Positions 7,001 to 10,572 of a stretch of DNA of 10,572 nucleotides are shown here, in pieces. The notes below the pieces were generated by a model. The model was given only the letters and a program-made list of their open reading frames with translations. It was not told where the DNA came from and ran no database searches. The DNA comes from an uncultured Gammaproteobacteria bacterium. GTDB lineage: Bacteria > Pseudomonadota > Gammaproteobacteria > PS1 > Pseudothioglobaceae. The stretch spans positions 1 through 10,572 of the forward strand of contig CAKMYR010000037.1 of the NCBI GenBank assembly GCA_929200175.1, written 5' to 3'. Position 1 is the first letter of the stretch. Each line of letters starts with the position of its first letter. A program made the position numbers and the translations under genes.

Positions 7001-8433
7001 TAAAAACGCTCTATTTCAGGATGTGGCAACTTGCCTTTATTTACATGCATAGCCCCTAATTCTGCACAACGATGTAATTCTGGTACAGCTTTACCCGGAT
7101 TTAATAAAGATTTAGGATCAAATACTTTTTTAATTTTATGAAAAATATCTAATTCTTTATCCGTAAATTGATAACACATAGCATTTAATTTTTCAATACC
7201 TACTCCATGCTCGCCAGTAATACTACCACCGAACTTAACACTTAGCTTTAATATATCCATCCCAAATTTTTCAGTTTTTTCTAACTCGCCAGCAATGTTA
7301 GCATCGTATAAAATCAAAGGATGTAAATTACCATCACCAGCATGGAAAACATTCGCCACTGCTAAATTATATTTTTTTGAAAGCTTACTTATTTGTTCTA
7401 ACATATCAGCTAAATAACGACGAGGAATAGTTCCATCCATACAATAATAATCTGGTGATATTTGTCCTACTGCAGGAAATGCTGATTTCCTTCCTTTCCA
7501 TAATTTTGATATTTGTTTTTCTTCATCAGCAACTTTAATACTTGATGCAATAGATAAAATTTCTATTGTTTTTTTAAATTCATTTTCAACACTTTGTTCA
7601 TCACCATCTAATTCACATAATAACAATGCATTTGCTTCAAGCGGATAACCTACTTTAGCAAAATTTTCTGCAGCTTCAATAGCAAACTTATCCATCATCT
7701 CTAAACCAGCAGGAATAATTCCTTTCTTAATAATATTTGCAACCGAATTAGCACAATCTCTAACCGAGTTAAATCCAGCCATAATAAGTTTAGAAGATTG
7801 TGATATTGGCTTTAATTTAACAGTTATCTCAATAATAATCCCTAGTAAGCCTTCAGATCCATGTAAAAGCGCAAGTAATCCAATTCCATAATCTTGACGA
7901 CTAAAAGTTATCTCTTCGCCTTCAATGGTAATTATTTTAATAGCCTCAACATTATGTATTGTAAGTCCATATTTAAGACAATGTATCCCGCCAGAATTTT
8001 CTGCAACATTCCCTCCTATAGTACAAGCAATTTGACTTGAAGGGTCAGGAGCATAATATAAGCCATATTTTTTAACAGTTTCACTAATAACTATATTTCT
8101 AACTCCAGGCTCAACAACTGCCAATCTATTTTCTACATCAACTGATTTAATTTTATTAAATTTTGATAATCCTAAAACTAAACTTTGTTCAATTGGAGTT
8201 GCTCCTCCTGATAAACCAGTACCAGCACCTCTAGTTATTACCGGAATATTATGCAAATTACAAATTTTTAATACTTGTTTAATTTGCTCAATATTTTCTG
8301 GCAAAACTACAACTAACGGCTTTTTCTTATAAGCACTAAGACCATCGCATTCAAATACACGAGTATTCTCTTGACCAAATATAACTATATCTTTTGGAAC
8401 AATTTCTTTTAATAAATCTTTAATAATTGACAT
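7000..8433 (-). CDS. glcD: Glycolate oxidase catalytic flavoprotein subunit GlcD
   Basis: FAD-dependent 2-hydroxyacid oxidoreductase subunit converting glycolate to glyoxylate, and in E. coli also acting on D-lactate. The 477 residues (E. coli 499) align nearly throughout. The PCMH FAD domain shows ITRGAGTGLSGGA (66-78), YAPDPSSQIACTIGGNVAEN (127-146) and HGSEGLLG (191-198). The oxidase C-terminal domain shows ISPDYYCMDGTIPRR (325-339), NVFHAGDGNLHP (361-372), GGSITGEHGVG (402-412) and FDPKSLLNPGKA (438-449), ending HPEIERF as in E. coli. No key motif is lost. The N-terminus is about 20 residues shorter than in E. coli, but ECDGLSAY is reached within 35 residues. It heads the seven-gene minus-strand block; its stop shares a base with the glcE start. 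No ribosome binding site is visible, and a -10-like box ends 6 bases before the ATG, so the message may be leaderless. Confidence 0.96.
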   Translation of the reverse strand: MSIIKDLLKEIVPKDIVIFGQENTRVFECDGLSAYKKKPLVVVLPENIEQIKQVLKICNLHNIPVITRGAGTGLSGGATPIEQSLVLGLSKFNKIKSVDVENRLAVVEPGVRNIVISETVKKYGLYYAPDPSSQIACTIGGNVAENSGGIHCLKYGLTIHNVEAIKIITIEGEEITFSRQDYGIGLLALLHGSEGLLGIIIEITVKLKPISQSSKLIMAGFNSVRDCANSVANIIKKGIIPAGLEMMDKFAIEAAENFAKVGYPLEANALLLCELDGDEQSVENEFKKTIEILSIASSIKVADEEKQISKLWKGRKSAFPAVGQISPDYYCMDGTIPRRYLADMLEQISKLSKKYNLAVANVFHAGDGNLHPLILYDANIAGELEKTEKFGMDILKLSVKFGGSITGEHGVGIEKLNAMCYQFTDKELDIFHKIKKVFDPKSLLNPGKAVPELHRCAELGAMHVNKGKLPHPEIERF

Positions 8434-8478
8434 AAAACCATTATAATATTTTTTTTAAAAATTACTAATAAAAATAAA
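8434..8478. promoter_or_regulatory. Divergent glcD / aminotransferase promoter region with palindromic -10
   Basis: The 45 bases between the two divergent starts are almost all A/T. ATTATAAT at 8440-8447 is its own reverse complement, so a perfect TATAAT exists on both strands: 8442-8447 for the plus-strand aminotransferase and 8445-8440 for glcD. On the plus strand transcription would begin near 8454, giving a leader of about 25 bases. On the minus strand it would begin near 8433, the A of the glcD ATG. No good -35 box is visible at the correct spacing for either direction. Promoter calls in such AT-rich DNA are uncertain. Confidence 0.45.
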
Positions 8479-9591
8479 ATGAAATCATTTAATCCACCAT
8501 CAAGAACCCTAATGGGACCAGGTCCAAGCGATGTCAATCCAAGAGTATTACTAGCAATGGCACGCCCAACTATTGGCCACCTTGATCCATCATTTATAAC
8601 AATGATGGATGAAGTTAAAGAAGCTCTTAGATATGCCTTTAAAACTGAAAATAAACTAACTATGCCTGTTTCTGCGCCCGGCTCTGCTGGTATGGAGACT
8701 TGTTTTGCTAACTTAGTTGAGCCAAAAGATAAGGTTATAGTTTGTATTAATGGTGTTTTTGGCATGCGCATGAAAGAAAATGTAACTCGCTTTGGTGGCC
8801 AAGCGATAATAGTTGAAAATAATTGGGGAGAACCAGTTAGTCCAGAAAAATTAGAAAAAGCACTTAGCGAAAATAAAGACGCTAAAATCGTAGCTTTTGT
8901 ACATGCAGAAACCTCGACTGGAGCTTTATCTGATGCTAAAAAACTTTGTAAAATTGCCCATAACTATAATTGTATAACCATAGTTGATGCAGTAACATCT
9001 TTGGCTGGAAGTGAATTGTTAGTTGATGAATGGGAAATTGACGCCATTTATTCAGGAACCCAAAAATGTTTATCAGCAATGCCAGGAATCTCACCTATTA
9101 GCTTAAATGAGCGCGCTATTAAAAAAGTTGAAAGTAGAAAAACTCCAGTTAGTTCTTGGTTTTTGGATCTTAATTTAGTTATGAGTTATTGGAATGAAGG
9201 CGCTAAAAGAGCTTATCATCATACAGCGCCAGTAAATACATTATATGGCTTACACGAAGCGTTATTAATCTTACAAGAAGAAGGATTAGAAAATTCTTGG
9301 AGTCGCCATCAACAAAATCACGAAATTTTAAAAGCTGGTCTTTTTGATATCGGTATTAAATTTTTAGTTGAAGAACAATATCGCTTGCCACAATTAAACG
9401 CTGTATTTATTCCAGAACAAGCAAATGATGAAAAAGTACGCTCTAGCCTATTACAAGATTATAATTTAGAAATAGGCGCAGGGCTTGGTATTTATGCTGG
9501 CAAAGTATGGCGAATTGGCTTAATGGGTTATGCCAGTAAAAAAGAAAACATAGCCTTATGTTTGTCAGCTCTTAATAGCGTCTTAAAATAA
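8479..9591 (+). CDS. Alanine-glyoxylate (or serine-glyoxylate) aminotransferase, class V
   Basis: PLP-dependent fold-type I class V aminotransferase that makes glycine from glyoxylate with an amino donor. The 370 residues begin with LMGPGPSDVNPRVL (11-24) and contain the cofactor-binding GSAGMET (68-74), ETSTGAL (144-150), VDAVTSLAGSEL (169-180, Asp170 facing the PLP ring nitrogen) and SGTQKCLSAMPG (192-203), where Lys196 forms the Schiff base. YHHTAPVNTLYGLHEAL (246-262) and KVWRIGLMG (342-350, Arg345 binding the substrate carboxylate) resemble human AGT more than phosphoserine aminotransferase. The amino donor, alanine or serine, cannot be read from the sequence. It sits 45 bases from divergent glcD, so glyoxylate is produced and consumed by adjacent genes, as in phosphoglycolate salvage by Calvin-cycle organisms. 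No Shine-Dalgarno is seen before the ATG. Confidence 0.92.
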   Translation: MKSFNPPSRTLMGPGPSDVNPRVLLAMARPTIGHLDPSFITMMDEVKEALRYAFKTENKLTMPVSAPGSAGMETCFANLVEPKDKVIVCINGVFGMRMKENVTRFGGQAIIVENNWGEPVSPEKLEKALSENKDAKIVAFVHAETSTGALSDAKKLCKIAHNYNCITIVDAVTSLAGSELLVDEWEIDAIYSGTQKCLSAMPGISPISLNERAIKKVESRKTPVSSWFLDLNLVMSYWNEGAKRAYHHTAPVNTLYGLHEALLILQEEGLENSWSRHQQNHEILKAGLFDIGIKFLVEEQYRLPQLNAVFIPEQANDEKVRSSLLQDYNLEIGAGLGIYAGKVWRIGLMGYASKKENIALCLSALNSVLK

Positions 9592-9618
9592 GATTATAAA
9601 GAATTAAAGATATATAAA

Positions 9619-9855
9619 TTAATCCTTGATTTTTGCTAATAATTCCTCTTCAGTTTCAACATGATTAGGATCAGGCAAACAACAATCCACCGGACAAACT
9701 TCAGCACATTGAGTGGTTTCAAAATGGCCTTTGCATTCTGTACATTTGTCAGGATCAATTACATAAATTTCTTCTCCCATATAAATAGCTTCGTTTGGGC
9801 ATTCTGGTACACAAACATCACAATTTATACATTCGTCGGTAATAAATAAAGACAT
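9619..9855 (-). CDS. yfhL: YfhL / Allochromatium-type 2[4Fe-4S] ferredoxin
   Basis: Small low-potential electron carrier of 78 residues (E. coli YfhL 86). Cys9, 12 and 15 with Cys54 should hold one 4Fe-4S cluster, and Cys19 with Cys38, 41 and 50 the other. The eight residues between Cys41 and Cys50 (KGHFETTQ) and the DPNHVETEEELL tail are hallmarks of the Allochromatium vinosum-type ferredoxins. Cys58 in CPVDC corresponds to the conserved non-ligand cysteine of that group; Cys59 is an additional cysteine. There is no signal peptide, so it is cytosolic. It converges with the aminotransferase across 27 bases that hold no recognisable terminator. Its redox partner is not evident; adjacency gives no reason to link it to glycolate oxidase, whose electrons are expected to go to quinone. 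Confidence 0.94.
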   Translation of the reverse strand: MSLFITDECINCDVCVPECPNEAIYMGEEIYVIDPDKCTECKGHFETTQCAEVCPVDCCLPDPNHVETEEELLAKIKD

Positions 9856-9965
9856 GATTAATTTACTCTAATAATTAAAGAAGTTGCATTATAACTTATA
9901 AATTATAATAATTACTATATAATTTTATTGGTATCATTTTAGCGATATATTATAAGGAGTATATT
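9856..9965. promoter_or_regulatory. Divergent ferredoxin / cyclophilin promoter region
   Basis: This is the largest non-coding gap in the window. It is very AT-rich with several -10-like boxes. ATTATAAT at 9902-9909 is palindromic and gives TATAAT on both strands. A plus-strand TATAAT lies at 9918-9923, and a minus-strand TATAAT at 9893-9888, which would start the ferredoxin message near 9881. No convincing -35 element is at proper spacing. I cannot choose among these boxes from sequence alone, but promoters for both flanking genes must lie here or extend into the genes. Confidence 0.4.
9954..9959 (+). promoter_or_regulatory. Strong Shine-Dalgarno AAGGAG before the cyclophilin gene
   Basis: AAGGAG ends 6 bases before the ATG at 9966. 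It is the only near-consensus ribosome binding site I noticed in the window and fixes the start of the secreted cyclophilin at 9966. Confidence 0.85.
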
Positions 9966-10572
9966 ATGCGTATTTTTATTGTAATTCTAACATTATTATT
10001 ATCTTTTACATCTACAGCAAAACAATTAGATAACGGACTATATGCCGAGCTAAAAACTAATAAAGGGGATATAATTTTAAAACTTAATTTTGAAAAAACT
10101 CCGCTTACAGTAATTAATTTTGTTGGACTTGCAACTGGCACTAAAAAAAACAGCATAAGAGATAATAAGCCTTTTTATGACGGCTTAAAATTTCATCGTG
10201 TCATTGATAAGTTTATGATTCAAGGAGGAGATCCTAAAGGTAATGGCACAGGAGGTCCTGGATATAAATTTAATGATGAAATAACTGACCTTACTCATCA
10301 TAAAGCTGGCATTTTATCAATGGCTAATTCTGGTCCTAATACCAATGGATCACAATTTTTTATTACTACAGTCCCTACCCCTTGGTTAGATGGAAAACAC
10401 TCTGTTTTTGGAGTTGTTGTTTCGGGTTTGGATATAGTAAATAATATTAAACAAGATGATGTTATTAATAAAGTTAATATTATTCGTATTGGTGATAAAG
10501 CTAAAAATTTTAAAACTGATGAAAACGCATTTCAAACTCAAATAAATAAATATAAAAAAGCAAGATCTATAG
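9966..10572 (+). CDS. Secreted cyclophilin-type peptidyl-prolyl isomerase, 3' end cut by the window
   Basis: The reading frame is open from 9966 to the window edge (202 codons, no stop), so the gene is partial at its 3' end. Residues 1-18 form a short signal peptide: Arg2, a hydrophobic run to about 14, and a probable cleavage after S-T-A18. The mature protein should be periplasmic. The cyclophilin domain spans about 25-176 and keeps the catalytic FHRVI (76-80, Arg78), MIQGGDPKGNGTGGPGY (84-100), GILSMANSGPNTNGSQFFIT (115-134) and WLDGKHSVFG (140-149). Trp140 and His145 match human cyclophilin A Trp121 and His126, whereas E. coli PpiA lacks that Trp. After the domain a lysine-rich tail (177 onward) continues off the window, longer than a minimal cyclophilin. 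Family function is proline cis/trans isomerisation during folding of exported proteins; specific clients cannot be inferred. The start is fixed by AAGGAG at 9954-9959. Confidence 0.93.
   Translation, partial: MRIFIVILTLLLSFTSTAKQLDNGLYAELKTNKGDIILKLNFEKTPLTVINFVGLATGTKKNSIRDNKPFYDGLKFHRVIDKFMIQGGDPKGNGTGGPGYKFNDEITDLTHHKAGILSMANSGPNTNGSQFFITTVPTPWLDGKHSVFGVVVSGLDIVNNIKQDDVINKVNIIRIGDKAKNFKTDENAFQTQINKYKKARSI

Noticed and set aside
8427..8432. Perfect TTGACA -35 box upstream of the plus-strand aminotransferase gene
   Set aside because: It is only 9 bases from the TATAAT at 8442, far from the usual 17, and nothing like a -10 sits at proper spacing. It also overlaps the first codons of glcD, so it is probably chance.
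8409..8771. Minus-strand open frame of 120 codons across the start of the aminotransferase gene
   Set aside because: It is antisense to well-conserved coding sequence (GPGP, GSAGMET motifs) and has no recognisable domain.
9592..9618. Terminator between the convergent aminotransferase and ferredoxin genes
   Set aside because: The 27 bases are AT-rich but hold no inverted repeat followed by a T-run that I can defend.
9950..10156. Minus-strand open frame opposite the cyclophilin signal peptide
   Set aside because: The plus-strand cyclophilin has a strong Shine-Dalgarno, a signal peptide and complete family motifs; the antisense frame has none.
1..10572. Mobile element, CRISPR array, tRNA or other RNA gene, toxin-antitoxin or defence system
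   Set aside because: Coding density is near complete with housekeeping or metabolic families; I saw no transposase, integrase, regularly spaced repeats, cloverleaf-like segment or unexplained gap above 110 bases.

Overview
The window looks like chromosomal DNA of an AT-rich gammaproteobacterium. Sampled lines give roughly 20-32% G+C. The UvrD, NagZ, AmpG, GlcDEF and YfhL-type ferredoxin proteins are all recognisably close to the gammaproteobacterial forms. Low G+C, very tight packing, a rhodanese, and a complete set for oxidising glycolate and aminating glyoxylate would fit a sulfur-oxidising autotroph of the SUP05/Thioglobus/bivalve-symbiont type. That placement is inference; no marker gene in the window proves it.

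Layout. At the left edge is uvrD (+), cut by the window just after its Walker A motif. It converges on a long minus-strand block, 8433 down to 2099, of seven genes in one direction: glcD, glcE, glcF, a small YkuD-fold protein (elsL-like), a rhodanese, ampG and nagZ. Four of the six junctions are start/stop overlaps (TAATG twice, ATGA twice); the other two gaps are 9 and 18 bases. Right of glcD, 45 bases away and divergent, lies a class V aminotransferase of the alanine-glyoxylate type (+). It converges on a small 2[4Fe-4S] ferredoxin (-). A 110-base divergent spacer then leads to a secreted cyclophilin (+), which runs off the right edge. No gene-free stretch exceeds 110 bases. I see no RNA gene, mobile element, CRISPR array or long repeat.

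How the genes fit together. GlcDEF oxidises glycolate to glyoxylate at the membrane, and the divergent aminotransferase turns glyoxylate into glycine. Together they make a phosphoglycolate-salvage (photorespiration-like) module. AmpG imports GlcNAc-anhydromuropeptides, NagZ removes GlcNAc, and the YkuD protein lacks a signal peptide, so it may be the cytosolic L,D-carboxypeptidase that trims the recycled tetrapeptide (the ElsL role in Acinetobacter). The apparent operon therefore fuses carbon salvage to peptidoglycan recycling.

The most unusual features are a GlcE of only 177 residues, about half the usual length, with its FAD-pyrophosphate segment and cap domain missing; the signal-less YkuD enzyme placed with ampG-nagZ; and a palindromic ATTATAAT that could act as a shared -10 element between glcD and the aminotransferase. 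I found no clearly new defence or mobile system.
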